Positions 46,916 to 55,721 of a stretch of 64,000 nucleotides of DNA are shown piece by piece. Origin of the DNA: Cyanobium sp. FGCU52 (lineage in GTDB: Bacteria > Cyanobacteriota > Cyanobacteriia > PCC-6307 > Cyanobiaceae); contig JANWUS010000050.1 in NCBI GenBank assembly GCA_024958715.1, positions 21,780-85,779 on the forward strand, in the 5' to 3' direction. The position numbers and the translations under genes are program-made. The notes beneath the pieces are model-generated. The model made no database searches. It worked only from the letters and a program-made list of their open reading frames with translations, and was not told the origin of the DNA. Positions within the stretch are counted from its first letter, which is position 1; each line of letters starts with the position of its first letter.

Positions 46916-47868
46916 GCCACCTGGCAGGCGGCGTTGAGCAGCTGGGCCTGGGCGGCGCTGGCCGGCACGCCGCCGTTGAGCCAGCCCTGGCGGCAGTCGG
47001 CGGTGAGCTCCCAGGTGGTCTGGCCGTTGCCGGCGCTGAAGCTGATCGTGTCCGTGCCGGTGGAGGTGATGCTGTTGTAGTAGAGGGTGTAGCCGGTGTC
47101 CGGCACCACGATCGTGGTGCGGCTGTCGGCCAGGGCCTGATTCACGGCGGCGTTGATCACCGAGGCCGTGGCCAGGCTGCCGAGGCCCCAGGCCACCGAC
47201 CGGGTGCCCCACCACCCCCAGGACGGCGCAACCCCGGCGCCGTACCAACCCCAGCCCCAGGGCCGGGCCAGGCCCCATCCCGGCCGCACCCAGCCGGGCC
47301 ATTGGTCATCCCAGCGGTTCACCGTGCGCTCCAGGCGGCGGCCCGCATCCCGCACGTCGCCGCGCACGTCGTTCCAGTCGTAGCGATCGCGCACCTTGTC
47401 CCAGTCGCGGTCCCAGTCCCGCCGCTCGAGCCGATCCACCCGGTCGCGGATGCGGTTGCGGTCGATGCCGGCGAACTCCCGTCGCAGCCGGTCGCGGTCG
47501 ACGTTGTCCCAGCGCCGCCCGCGGTCGGCGATCCGGTTGCGGTCCCAGTCCCTGCGGGCGCGATCGAGCGACCGACGGCCTCCGTCGGCGTTGATGCGGT
47601 TGCTCCAGCCGCCACTGGGGCGGCGGTTGCCCCGCTGCAGGTTGCGGGGCGTACGCCCGAAGCCGGTCCGGGCCTGGTGGTTGCCCCTGCGCCGGTTGCC
47701 TCCACCGCCGCCGCGTCGGCCGCCGCCACGCTCGCGGGCCAGCCACTGGGCGTCCTCCGCGTCGGTTCCGCCACCGGGCGATGCGGGGGGCTGCAGGGCG
47801 AGGGCCGGTGCGGGCACGGGCATCGCCAGCACGGCGGCCAGCAGCAGCGACCAGCGTGGGGCGTTCAT
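46816..47868 (-). CDS. Secreted Arg/Asp/Trp-rich protein with low-complexity centre
   Basis: A 350-residue protein with a signal peptide (about 1-25, ending PALALQ). Residues 45-195 are an extreme low-complexity RG/RNR/DRD-rich region (for example DRNRIRDRVDRLERRDWDRD), then a Gly/Trp-rich stretch GWGWYGAGVAPSWGWWG. A more conserved C-terminal domain follows (TTIVVPDTGYTLYYNS, CRQGWLNG, ACQVAYG). It starts with ATG overlapping the stop of the upstream secreted-protein gene (ATGA). The last 34 codons are antisense to lnt and may be a read-through extension. Function unknown. Confidence 0.7.
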   Translation of the reverse strand: MNAPRWSLLLAAVLAMPVPAPALALQPPASPGGGTDAEDAQWLARERGGGRRGGGGGNRRRGNHQARTGFGRTPRNLQRGNRRPSGGWSNRINADGGRRSLDRARRDWDRNRIADRGRRWDNVDRDRLRREFAGIDRNRIRDRVDRLERRDWDRDWDKVRDRYDWNDVRGDVRDAGRRLERTVNRWDDQWPGWVRPGWGLARPWGWGWYGAGVAPSWGWWGTRSVAWGLGSLATASVINAAVNQALADSRTTIVVPDTGYTLYYNSITSTGTDTISFSAGNGQTTWELTADCRQGWLNGGVPASAAQAQLLNAACQVAYGPADEAGDPGRNRTDTAPTSSSASGASPQRV

Positions 47869-48413
47869 CGCCGGCCTCCAGCCGCAGCCGGCGGGGCGGG
47901 ACAGCCGTCGTCGTAGCAGTAGGCGTTCACCCGACCATCCGTTCCGAAGGTCATCTGCACCGTGTCGCGACCGGCCAGGGCCGGCCCCTTCTCCTCGCGG
48001 ATGCTGTTGAGGTAGTTGGGGTTCACCACGCACAGGGCGGTGCCGTCGAAGCAGAGCACGTTGTCGCCCAGCAGCACGGCCGCCGAGCGGGCGGTGCGCC
48101 ACCTGCGGGAGGCTTCGTCCCACAGCTCGATCCGCACCAGCGGCTGCTCGCGGATCCGCACCAGCCGTTCCACCGCACCGATGCGGTGGCGGTAGATCGT
48201 GGCCTCGCCCTCATCGATGGCATCGACGCGGCAGGCCACGGGTTTCGTGCCGTCGAGGCTGCACCAGGTGTCGAGGCTGTAGAGCAGCTGGGCGCGGGCG
48301 GGGGCATGGACGGCCAGGCCCATCAGCAGACCCGTGATCAGGGGGGCACCGCAGAGCAGAAGGCGACGGCACGACCCGCTGGCACGCCATCGCAGCGGCG
48401 GGAGGCAAGACAT
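47865..48413 (-). CDS. Secreted hypothetical protein (182 aa)
   Basis: A signal peptide (hydrophobic LLLCGAPLITGLLMGLAV, ending APARAQLL) precedes a mostly beta, cysteine-containing domain: TWCSLDGTKPVACRV, VLCFDGTALCVVNPNYL and AYCYDDGCP. Five or more cysteines suggest disulfide bonds outside the cytoplasm. I recognise no named family. It is translationally coupled to the Arg/Asp-rich protein gene downstream (ATGA overlap), so the two may act together. Confidence 0.65.
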   Translation of the reverse strand: MSCLPPLRWRASGSCRRLLLCGAPLITGLLMGLAVHAPARAQLLYSLDTWCSLDGTKPVACRVDAIDEGEATIYRHRIGAVERLVRIREQPLVRIELWDEASRRWRTARSAAVLLGDNVLCFDGTALCVVNPNYLNSIREEKGPALAGRDTVQMTFGTDGRVNAYCYDDGCPAPPAAAGGRR

Positions 48414-48483
48414 CGGGCGGGAGGGAGAGGGTGGGCTCACTCCTGGAGTGGTAGGCAGCGGAACCGGCGCTGTCAGCCTCGCC

Positions 48484-48813
48484 TCATCCCCGCTGGGCCA
48501 GGGGATCGGGCCTCCGCCGGATCCTGCCGGCGCCGATCCCGCCGGCGCGTGCGGCGCGCGTGCGGCGCGGGCCCCCATGGACACATGCGCGCAACTGCCG
48601 GTAGAGCTCGTCGGGCTCGCCGTACGTTGCGGGCAGGCCCTGGTGCAGGTGCTGGAGGCGGAGCCAGCAGAGGGTGCGCTGCACCCGGCTCAGGCTGTAG
48701 CCCTGCTGCACCAGCAGACGCAGGGTGCGCAGGTAGGTGGCGTAGTTCGCCTCCAGTGCGGCCAGGCTCAGCTCCGCGAAGCGGGGAACCGGTTGGGAGC
48801 GTTTACGGGCCAT
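48484..48813 (-). CDS. Small hypothetical protein (109 aa)
   Basis: The first 70 residues are helical (FAELSLAALEANYATYLRTLRLLVQQGYSLSRVQRTLCWL) and look like a folded helical domain; the last 35 residues are Arg/Gly-rich and may be disordered. No known domain. The ATG start at 48813 is close to divergent PAS gene. Coding character is supported by the helical block, but function is unknown. Confidence 0.5.
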   Translation of the reverse strand: MARKRSQPVPRFAELSLAALEANYATYLRTLRLLVQQGYSLSRVQRTLCWLRLQHLHQGLPATYGEPDELYRQLRACVHGGPRRTRAARAGGIGAGRIRRRPDPLAQRG

Positions 48814-48950
48814 GGGCTCCTTCGGCTGAGAGCCCCAGGGTCCGCAGCAACCGTAGTCGGATCGGTCCAGGGTGGCCGGGCTGATGCTCCCGGGCTGACG
48901 CCGCAGGCGGCCCGTGACGACAATGGGCCTGTGTCCTGGAGGCGCGGGCC

Positions 48951-49682
48951 ATGCCCTCCTCGATCCCCATCCCTCCTGCGGCCTGGCCGGCCGACCGTTT
49001 TCTGTTGCTGCCCGGCGATGGCCTGCTGCTGGTGCGGGCCAGCGGCGAGATCTGCCATCTCGACAGCACCGCCCGGCAATGGATCGGGCCCGGCACCCCG
49101 CATTGCACCGGCGAGGCCCTGGAAGCGGCCTGGCCGGAGCTGGCGGAGCGGATCGAGCGGCTGGGCGCCGCCCTGGCCGGTTCCGGACCCCTGGACCAGG
49201 TGGTGCCCCGCGAGGGTCGCCCGGTGCCGGTGCGCCTGTTCACCACCGATGACGGCGTGGGGGTGGGGCTGCTGGCGCCCCGGGGCTCCCGGTCGGAGCA
49301 GGATCCCCGGCTGGTGCTGCTGGAGGCGGTGCTGCGGGAGGTGAGGGATGCGGTGTTCGTGACCACCGCCGAGCCGATCGATGTGCCAGGCCCCGTGATC
49401 CTGTTCGCCAACCCCGCCGGCCTGGCCCAGACGGGCTACGCCCTGCCCGAGGTGCTGGGGCGCAGTCCGCGCCTGTTCCAGTGTTCCGCCACCGATCCGG
49501 AGGCCCGGCGGGTGCTGCGCGAGGCGATGCGCCACTGGCAGCCGGTGCGCCAGAAGATCCTCAACCAGCGCCGCAACGGCCGTCGCTTCTGGGTGGAGAT
49601 CGACATCGCGCCGATCGCCGATGCCCATGGCTGGATCTCCCACTGGGTGTCGGTGCAGCGCGACTGCGAGCCGCCGGCCTGA
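48951..49682 (+). CDS. Single PAS-domain protein, LOV-like without photoactive Cys
   Basis: A 243-residue soluble protein. The first half is unassigned. The second half (about 130-240) is a PAS domain of LOV type: VILFANPAGLAQTGYALPEV, GRSPRLFQ and NQRRNGRRFWVEIDIAPI. In true LOV domains the equivalent of GRSPRLFQ is GRNCRFLQ, with a flavin-binding Cys; here that position is Pro. No output domain follows. Start ATG at 48951. It may sense another ligand or act as a protein-interaction module. Confidence 0.75.
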   Translation: MPSSIPIPPAAWPADRFLLLPGDGLLLVRASGEICHLDSTARQWIGPGTPHCTGEALEAAWPELAERIERLGAALAGSGPLDQVVPREGRPVPVRLFTTDDGVGVGLLAPRGSRSEQDPRLVLLEAVLREVRDAVFVTTAEPIDVPGPVILFANPAGLAQTGYALPEVLGRSPRLFQCSATDPEARRVLREAMRHWQPVRQKILNQRRNGRRFWVEIDIAPIADAHGWISHWVSVQRDCEPPA

Positions 49683-49717
49683 AGCCCCTACGCTGCGCCC
49701 CGACAGGGGGTTGGCCG

Positions 49718-50233
49718 GTGGCGAAGCATGGGCTGGGGAACTTGCTGCTGCGGGAACTGAAGGAGGCCCTGCCGCCGTTCCTGTTCTTCCTGGTGCTGTT
49801 TCATCTGATCGGCCTCACCGAGGCGGTGACCCAGGCCGACTACGACCTCACCGCCCTGCGTGCCACCGCCGCCACGGCCGGCGCCCTGATCGTGGCCAAG
49901 ACGATCGTGCTGGTGGAGGCGTTGCCGATCGCCCTGCTGTTCCCAGGCCGCCGGATCCTGCAGATCCTCTGGAAAGCCTGCCTGTTCACGGCCGTGGCCC
50001 TGTTGTTCCGCTGCCTGGAGGAATTCATCCCGCGGCTGGTGCATACCGGCAGCATCCCCGAGGCCCTGCAGGCGATGGGCAGCGAGATCTCCTGGCCCCT
50101 GTTCGCCGTGATCGCGTTGTGGATCTTCGCCGGGGTGATGCTCTACTGCCTCGTGATCGATCTGGCCCGGGCAGCGGGTCGGCAGAAGGTGCGGGAGCTG
50201 GTCCTCGGCCCGGGCAGCCGGTTCCGGCCCTGA
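49718..50233 (+). CDS. Multi-spanning membrane protein, unknown function
   Basis: A 171-residue protein with about four hydrophobic helices (FLFFLVLFHLIGL, LIVAKTIVLVEALPIALLFPG, ACLFTAVALLFRC, LFAVIALWIFAGVMLYCLVI). Charged residues and the motif GRRILQILWKA lie between helices. No known family is recognised. GTG at 49718 gives the first complete N-terminus; the gene follows the PAS gene by 35 bases on the same strand. Confidence 0.7.
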   Translation: MAKHGLGNLLLRELKEALPPFLFFLVLFHLIGLTEAVTQADYDLTALRATAATAGALIVAKTIVLVEALPIALLFPGRRILQILWKACLFTAVALLFRCLEEFIPRLVHTGSIPEALQAMGSEISWPLFAVIALWIFAGVMLYCLVIDLARAAGRQKVRELVLGPGSRFRP

Positions 50234-50302
50234 TCCCGGCATCGGCCCCGCTTGTCTGCCTGGACAAGGGGTCGCCAGACTTCCTGCAGTCGCCCCACCG
50301 CC

Positions 50303-50884
50303 ATGATGTTTGCGCCAATCCTTCGGGGCCGAGGAGCAGGCCTGGCTGCCGGCCTCGTGGTCCTCGCGCTGGGGGGGGCGGCCCTGGCGGCACCCTTCAG
50401 CCGCAGCCTCTCGCTGCAGGGCGTCACCTACAGCGTGGAGGCGTGGGGAGAGGGATCGATGCAGCAGCTCACGGTGCAGGCCCGCCGCAACGGCAAACCG
50501 TTCGCCACGGTGAAGGAGGAGATCGAGGGGCGGGTGATCGGCGCCGAGGTCGAGGACCTCAACAGCGATGGCCAGCCCGATCTGTTCGTCTACGTGGAGA
50601 GCGCCGGCAGCGGCAGCTTCGGTACGGTGCGGGCCTGGACCAGCAGCCGTGCCGGCAACCTGCTGCCGATCCACATGCAGGAGATGGGGGCCAAGGAGGC
50701 CAGCGGCTACATGGGACACGACAAGTACGCCGTTGTGGAAACCCGGCTGGTGCGCCGCTTTCCCGTGTACCGGCCCGGCGACAGCAACAGCAAACCCACC
50801 GGTGGCACAAGGCAGGTGAGCTACAAGCTGGTGCCCGGCGAGGCCATGTGGCAGCTCAAGCCGGTTGATTCCACCACCGACTGA
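50303..50884 (+). CDS. PliI-like periplasmic lysozyme-inhibitor domain protein
   Basis: A 193-residue protein with a signal peptide (about 1-30, AGLVVLALGGAALAAPF). The mature domain shows GVTYSVEAWGEG, VEDLNSDGQPDLFVYVESAGSGSFG and SGYMGHDKYAVVETRLVRRFPVYRPGDSN, resembling the PliI (I-type lysozyme inhibitor) family. Start ATG at 50303; a second ATG follows directly. The gene is convergent with the kinase-WYL gene. A role in resisting grazer or host lysozyme is inferred from family only. Confidence 0.6.
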   Translation: MMFAPILRGRGAGLAAGLVVLALGGAALAAPFSRSLSLQGVTYSVEAWGEGSMQQLTVQARRNGKPFATVKEEIEGRVIGAEVEDLNSDGQPDLFVYVESAGSGSFGTVRAWTSSRAGNLLPIHMQEMGAKEASGYMGHDKYAVVETRLVRRFPVYRPGDSNSKPTGGTRQVSYKLVPGEAMWQLKPVDSTTD

Positions 50885-50891
50885 CCCTCGT

Positions 50892-53090
50892 TCAGTCCCG
50901 CCGCAGGCGGTGGGGGAAGAAGCGGGCCGCCGGCTGTTGATCGGGCCGGCTGTCCTGGGCCGCAAGGGTGTCGCGGCAACGCTGGATCAGCTCCAGGCGC
51001 ACCGCCTCCGGCGCCTCGATGCGGATGCCGCCGCCGAAGCCGAACAGCCAGCTGCGCAGGTCCACGTCCTCGGCCACGGTCCAGGGCGGCAGGTCGAGTT
51101 CCACCGGGTAGGGGTGGCTGTCGCCCTCCAGGTTGGGCGCCAGCACGTGCGGGGCCTTCGGGTGATGCCACCAGGCGTCGCCGGGCAGGGGCAGGGAGAA
51201 GCGGGTCTGCTCGATCGGGTAGCGCTGCACCCCCTCGCGGATGAAGGCGAAGGCCCAGGGGGTGCAGGAGAAGCGCAGGGTCACCAGGGTCTGGGCGCGC
51301 CGCTGGGCCGAGGCGCCGGCCACCGCCAGCTGCGGCTCCAGATCGCTGCCGAAGTGGATGCCGCCGCAGTGGTGCAGCAGGCGCTCCACCCGCCGCAGGG
51401 CATGGCGGTGCTCCTCGTCGCTGCGGCGGAAATGGCCTTCGCCGCCGCGCAGGGCCAGGCGATCGAGGCGCTCGCAGCGGATCAGGCCGGCGCTGCGGCC
51501 GACGTGGTCGTCCTCGAAGATCAGGTACCAGCCGATGCTGTGGAAGATCAGCTGCAGCGGCCACACCCTCTGCTCGCCCTCGGGGCTGCCGGGGAAGGTG
51601 CCGGCGGAGGCGAAGCGCTCCAGCCGCACCCGCCGGTGCTCGAAGATCGCCGCCTCGATCGCTTCGGCCCCGCGCGGAGCCGCGAGCGACTCCCGGCGCA
51701 CCAGGGCCGGATCCACGATCGCGTGGCGGGCATAGCTGCGCACCGGCGCCCCGCTGCCGGTGTCGATGCCGGCCCAGCCGAGGCGTTCGTCGAGGTCGTC
51801 GAGCAGGTCGCGGGCGGAGGGATCGGCCAGCCGCCCCGCCGCCTGGCGCACCACCGCGTGCACCTCCCGCAGGCGGGGGGCGGAGAGCACGGCGGTGCCC
51901 AGGCAGTAGCCGTGGCGCACGTTGTCGTTGCGGGAGCGGAAGCCGTAGGGGGTGAGGATCTTCTCGAGGTCCTTGCGCAGGGTGGCGCTCTCCCCCGGCA
52001 GGTAGGCGCCGGGGATCGCGGCGGTCCGGGCGATCAGGTGCCGATGGAGGTTCCCCCCCTTCTCGCGCTCGCGATCGAAGGGGCTCTGCAGCAGATGGCG
52101 CAGCAGGGTTATCACCCGCAGGAACACCGGCGCATCGCCCATCGGCGGATGGCCCCCATGCACGCCGCCGGCAGCGGGAACCCGGGAGCGCCGCAGGGGC
52201 CGATCCGGCGGGCCCGCGTCCCGCAGCCGGATCGGCGTTTCCACGGCCGTGGCACTGGTGAAGCCGTTCTCCTCCAGCCAGGCCAGATCGCCGCGCACGG
52301 CGTCGGCGTCGGCATACACCTCCCCATGCAGGCGGCGCAGGACCGCGGCGGCGCGATCCGCCAGTTCCCCCTCCGGCAGCGGTGACACCAGGGCCTCCAG
52401 CTCCTCGCGGGTGGCGGGATCGGCGGCGTTCAGATCGGGGAAGGAGACGAGCAGGCGGATCAGGAACAGCAGGCGCTCCAGATCGAGCAGACGGGAATAG
52501 CCGTGCAGCTGCAGGCGGTTCTCGCGGCTGCGGGCGGAGCGGATGCGCTTGTCGAGCGCCGCCAGCTCCTGGCGCAGCACCGGCTCCAGCTCCTGGTGGT
52601 GGGTGGGCACCACGGCGCAGAGCGCCGCGAAGCCTTCGGCGCGGCAGGGCCCGAAGTGAGGATCGGCCAGGGCCGCGGCCATCTCCTGGATCACCGGCAC
52701 CGGTACGGGCCGCTCCCGCCGCTGGTTCCACTCCAGGCTCGTGGGCAGGGGGGTATGCAGCCACCAGCCGATCCACTCCACCGGCTGCGGCAGGGGCAGG
52801 GCCTGGGTGATCGCCAGCCGCCAGCCCCGGCGGGCATGGGTGGCATCCACGATCACCGGGATGGCGGCGGCCACCGCCTCCTGAATGCGCTGATGCAGCC
52901 GCTGCTGGATCTCGATCCAGGGACCCTGCACGGCGGCATCGCCGAACGCCTCCTGGCGGATCCGGTCGGTGGAGAGCACCAGGGCCTGTGGGTCTCCGGG
53001 GGCGCTGAGCAGGGGCGCCAGGCTGAGGGCGAGGGTGGTCTTGCCGCTCGCGGGCTGGCCGATCAGCACATGGCAGCGCAGGGGAGCCAT
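50892..53090 (-). CDS. P-loop kinase-like domain fused to WYL domain
   Basis: A 732-residue protein. The N-terminal 180 residues form a small P-loop domain: GQPASGKTT at 11-19 and IVDATHARRGWR around residue 95, the pattern of polynucleotide-kinase or zeta-toxin-like ATPases. A central helical region follows, and the C-terminal half contains a WYL domain with the eponymous Trp-Tyr-Leu at residues 521-523 (SIGWYLIFEDD). WYL domains sense ligands in transcriptional regulators and defence systems. Start ATG at 53090; a divergent regulator gene starts 93 bases away. Function unknown. Confidence 0.8.
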   Translation of the reverse strand: MAPLRCHVLIGQPASGKTTLALSLAPLLSAPGDPQALVLSTDRIRQEAFGDAAVQGPWIEIQQRLHQRIQEAVAAAIPVIVDATHARRGWRLAITQALPLPQPVEWIGWWLHTPLPTSLEWNQRRERPVPVPVIQEMAAALADPHFGPCRAEGFAALCAVVPTHHQELEPVLRQELAALDKRIRSARSRENRLQLHGYSRLLDLERLLFLIRLLVSFPDLNAADPATREELEALVSPLPEGELADRAAAVLRRLHGEVYADADAVRGDLAWLEENGFTSATAVETPIRLRDAGPPDRPLRRSRVPAAGGVHGGHPPMGDAPVFLRVITLLRHLLQSPFDREREKGGNLHRHLIARTAAIPGAYLPGESATLRKDLEKILTPYGFRSRNDNVRHGYCLGTAVLSAPRLREVHAVVRQAAGRLADPSARDLLDDLDERLGWAGIDTGSGAPVRSYARHAIVDPALVRRESLAAPRGAEAIEAAIFEHRRVRLERFASAGTFPGSPEGEQRVWPLQLIFHSIGWYLIFEDDHVGRSAGLIRCERLDRLALRGGEGHFRRSDEEHRHALRRVERLLHHCGGIHFGSDLEPQLAVAGASAQRRAQTLVTLRFSCTPWAFAFIREGVQRYPIEQTRFSLPLPGDAWWHHPKAPHVLAPNLEGDSHPYPVELDLPPWTVAEDVDLRSWLFGFGGGIRIEAPEAVRLELIQRCRDTLAAQDSRPDQQPAARFFPHRLRRD

Positions 53091-53183
53091 GGGGGCCGCC
53101 GCAGGTGCTCCCACTCTTTCGCAGGACATTGAACCAGACCAGAGCCTGCGCCCCGGAGGCTGGAGGCCGCGAACGCTTCCCTG

Positions 53184-54065
53184 TTGTCCCCGACCTCCTA
53201 CCAGCCGCCGATCCCGCTCCGGGATCTGCACATCCTCGATCTGCTCGAACTCACCGGCTCCCAGCCCAGGGCCGGCCAGGCCCTGGCGGTGCATCCCTCC
53301 ACCGTCTGCCGCAGCGCCCAGATGATGCGCGAGCAGTTCCGCCTGCAGCCCTCCAGCGCCGTGCCGGTGTGCCGCCAGGGCACGAATGAGAGCCTGCACC
53401 ACCTGCGGCTGTCCTACCGGGCCCACCGGGTGATGGGCGGCCTGCTGCGGATCGCCACCGATGCCCTGCATCAGGGTCTGCTGCGCGGGATGGCGAGCGT
53501 TCAGGGGGTGCCGCCCCGTTTCCGCCCTGCCGACCAGTGGGCCGCCCTGGTGTCCCACGCCCTGATCGACGGGGCGATCGTGTCGTCGTGGTGCCACGGC
53601 TCGGCGCCGCCGGGGGAGTCACCGCCGCAGTGGTCGGGGGTGGTGGCGCTGCCGCTCGGTTCCCTGCCCCTGCCGCTGGTGGCGGCAGAAGCCGAGGGGC
53701 GCCGCGTGCTGCTGCCCCGCCGCGCGGCGGTGCCGCGGCTGCATCAGCTGCTGGAGAGCCATGGGCTGCGGGTGGAGGTGCAGCCGGTGGCCTGCCAGGA
53801 GCCGGAGGCCTGGTGGAAGCACATGCAGGACCGGCAGCTGGCCCTGCCGCTCTGCCCCGGCCTGGTGGGGCGCAGGTTCTGGCGGCAGCAGGGACTGCGG
53901 CTGCTCACGCTCCAGCCACCGCTGGAGGAAGACCTGTGGCTGCTGTTGCCCCGGGGCCGCATCGCCGATGGACTGCTCGCCCGCCAGTGCCTGCTGCACT
54001 TGCGGCAGCGGGTGCGGCGGGCCGGCGCTCTGGCGCTGCGGGCCGATGCTGGTGAGACCAGGTAG
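53184..54065 (+). CDS. LysR-like transcriptional regulator, divergent from kinase-WYL gene
   Basis: A 293-residue protein. The N-terminal HTH (about residues 15-45: DLHILDLLELTGSQPRAGQALAVHPSTVCRSAQMM) resembles LysR/ICL-type winged helices; the rest is Leu-rich and alpha/beta, possibly a degenerate effector domain. Most of the normal LysR signatures are weak, so it is a divergent or orphan regulator. TTG at 53184 is the only start before the HTH. It is head to head with the kinase-WYL gene, suggesting regulation of it. Confidence 0.6.
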   Translation: MSPTSYQPPIPLRDLHILDLLELTGSQPRAGQALAVHPSTVCRSAQMMREQFRLQPSSAVPVCRQGTNESLHHLRLSYRAHRVMGGLLRIATDALHQGLLRGMASVQGVPPRFRPADQWAALVSHALIDGAIVSSWCHGSAPPGESPPQWSGVVALPLGSLPLPLVAAEAEGRRVLLPRRAAVPRLHQLLESHGLRVEVQPVACQEPEAWWKHMQDRQLALPLCPGLVGRRFWRQQGLRLLTLQPPLEEDLWLLLPRGRIADGLLARQCLLHLRQRVRRAGALALRADAGETR

Positions 54066-54327
54066 CAACGGAAGCCATCGCTTGGCGCCGTTCTTGGGGG
54101 CCATGCGCACGCACTCCCATGCGGCGACCTGACATCACTCCCGTTTCTGCGCCGCAGCCCCAAGCCTCAGCGCGGCCCGATGCCGCGCCTCTCTGCTGCG
54201 GAGGAGCGCCTGGGGTGAAGGGCCGGTGACCGCTGATGTGTGTTCGGGGGACAGCGGGGTTGTTGGTTCTGATGGCCAGGGTCCCACCCTTGCCCCTGCA
54301 GCAGGCGGACACTGGTCAGGAAGCACG

Positions 54328-55092
54328 ATGCAATGGCTGCAGATGAATCATTCGCACCGTCGCACTCGGAGCTACCAGGGCCTCGGTGTGGCCATGGGCG
54401 CTGCACTCCTTGCCCTCGCCCCCGGCCGTGTGCTTCCACAGACCCTGGCCGACGCCGAGAAGCTCGCTGACCTCTGCGGCAGCCATCTCGATCGAGCTGC
54501 CTATCGCGACGCCGTGACCGTCTGCAACCAGGCCCTGGCGATGGCCCTGCCCCTGGCCAAAGCCAGCCAGCGCCTTGGGATGGAGAAGTTCAGGGCGGGC
54601 CAGTACCGCGCCGCCCTCGCTGATTTCGAGGAGGTGCAACGGATCTGGATTCCTCTGAAGAAAGCGTTGCTGGTGCGGGGGATCGCCTACGGGATGCTCG
54701 GAGAGCCGGAGCGAACACGGAACTCCACGCGAGAGGCCACAGCAGCGAACTTTCTTCTCGCCGAGGCCTTCATCAATGCCGCAAAGGCACACGTGGCCCT
54801 TGGCGACCGCGCGGCGGCAACCCGCTCCTTTGTTGAGGCGCTGGAGAACAATCAGGAGGCCCTGCACGCCTTCCGGGGCAACACGGAAGCTGCCGTCGCC
54901 GGGCGAGGCAACTATCTCCGGGGCATCGCCAAGGCGGCGCTGGCCGACCTGGGCAGCCCCAGGGGTGATCGAAGGGAAGCCTGCGAGGCCTACCGGAAGG
55001 CCGCCGCGCTGGGATACGAACCCGGCGTGAAATGGTTGGCCTCCGAGGAGGGCGCCTGGTGCCGAGCAGGGGCCTCAGCCAGCCAACCCTGA
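54328..55092 (+). CDS. Secreted TPR-like repeat protein
   Basis: A 254-residue protein with a signal peptide (AMGAALLALAPGRVLPQTLA) and several TPR-like helical hairpins: AYRDAVTVCNQALAMALPLA, FRAGQYRAALADFEEVQRIW and VALGDRAAATRSFVEALENN. A C-terminal Sel1-like unit follows (ACEAYRKAAALGYEPGVKWL). It likely binds proteins in the periplasm or lumen. Start ATG at 54328; other in-frame starts upstream are possible in the 260-base gap before it, which otherwise shows nothing I can support. Confidence 0.65.
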   Translation: MQWLQMNHSHRRTRSYQGLGVAMGAALLALAPGRVLPQTLADAEKLADLCGSHLDRAAYRDAVTVCNQALAMALPLAKASQRLGMEKFRAGQYRAALADFEEVQRIWIPLKKALLVRGIAYGMLGEPERTRNSTREATAANFLLAEAFINAAKAHVALGDRAAATRSFVEALENNQEALHAFRGNTEAAVAGRGNYLRGIAKAALADLGSPRGDRREACEAYRKAAALGYEPGVKWLASEEGAWCRAGASASQP

Positions 55093-55228
55093 AGCCCTCG
55101 GTTCGGTTGGTGATCCATCTCCGCACGTCCGTAGCTGCCAGCCATGGTGCAGGGGGCTGCCTCACAGGTGAAGGGTGCGCCTGGGCCCCTCCATGGCCCA
55201 AGGTGGGGAACACCCCCTCGGCACCTCC

Positions 55229-55561
55229 ATGAGCGACGCCACCGACCCCACCCCCCTCGAGGAACTCACCACGGCGCCGATTCGGCAGGTGCTCGACGCC
55301 ATGGAGGCCGCCGAGCTCACGCCCGAGGACGCGCTGCAGCTCAGCCTGGTGCTGCTGAACTTCGTCGAGGAGGTGCACCTCGACAACCTGGAGGAACTGC
55401 TGGAGCAGGAGCAGGCCGATGGGGTCAGCATCGCCGTGTGGGCGGCCGACAGCGCCCGCCTCAAGACCGCCCGCGAACTCCTCGAGGAGGTGCTGGGCGA
55501 CGACGATGACGAGGAGGCCATCGACGGCGGGGAGGGCGACGAGGTGAGCGACGAGGGTTGA
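55229..55561 (+). CDS. Conserved acidic hypothetical protein (110 aa)
   Basis: A strongly acidic, helical protein starting MSDATDPTPLEELTTAPI; ELTPEDALQLSLVLLNFVEEVHLDNLEELL is a likely helical core, and the C-terminus is Asp/Glu-rich (GDDDDEEAIDGGEGDE). No membrane or signal segment. It resembles small cyanobacterial proteins of unknown function. The start is the ATG at 55229. Confidence 0.65.
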   Translation: MSDATDPTPLEELTTAPIRQVLDAMEAAELTPEDALQLSLVLLNFVEEVHLDNLEELLEQEQADGVSIAVWAADSARLKTARELLEEVLGDDDDEEAIDGGEGDEVSDEG

Positions 55562-55721
55562 GGGGCGTCGGTTGTTTCCCCGTCCCTGACCGTGACAGCA
55601 CCTGCGTTACCGCCCCACCACCCCGCCAGCACCATCCCCAGGGTGCGCTGCTCGATGACAGCCGCCTGATCGCTGCGCAGCTGCAGGGAGAGTGGGTCCA
55701 TGGAGCAGGTGCCCACGACAT

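Noticed and set aside
48951..49682. Calling the PAS protein a blue-light receptor
   Set aside because: The photoactive cysteine position is Pro, so LOV photochemistry is not expected.
53091..53597. Upstream extension of the kinase-WYL frame
   Set aside because: It is antisense to the divergent regulator gene and lacks family resemblance; the P-loop domain starts at 53090.
54066..54327. Possible small RNA or leader upstream of the TPR gene
   Set aside because: No stable hairpin with T-run and no known RNA motif visible.
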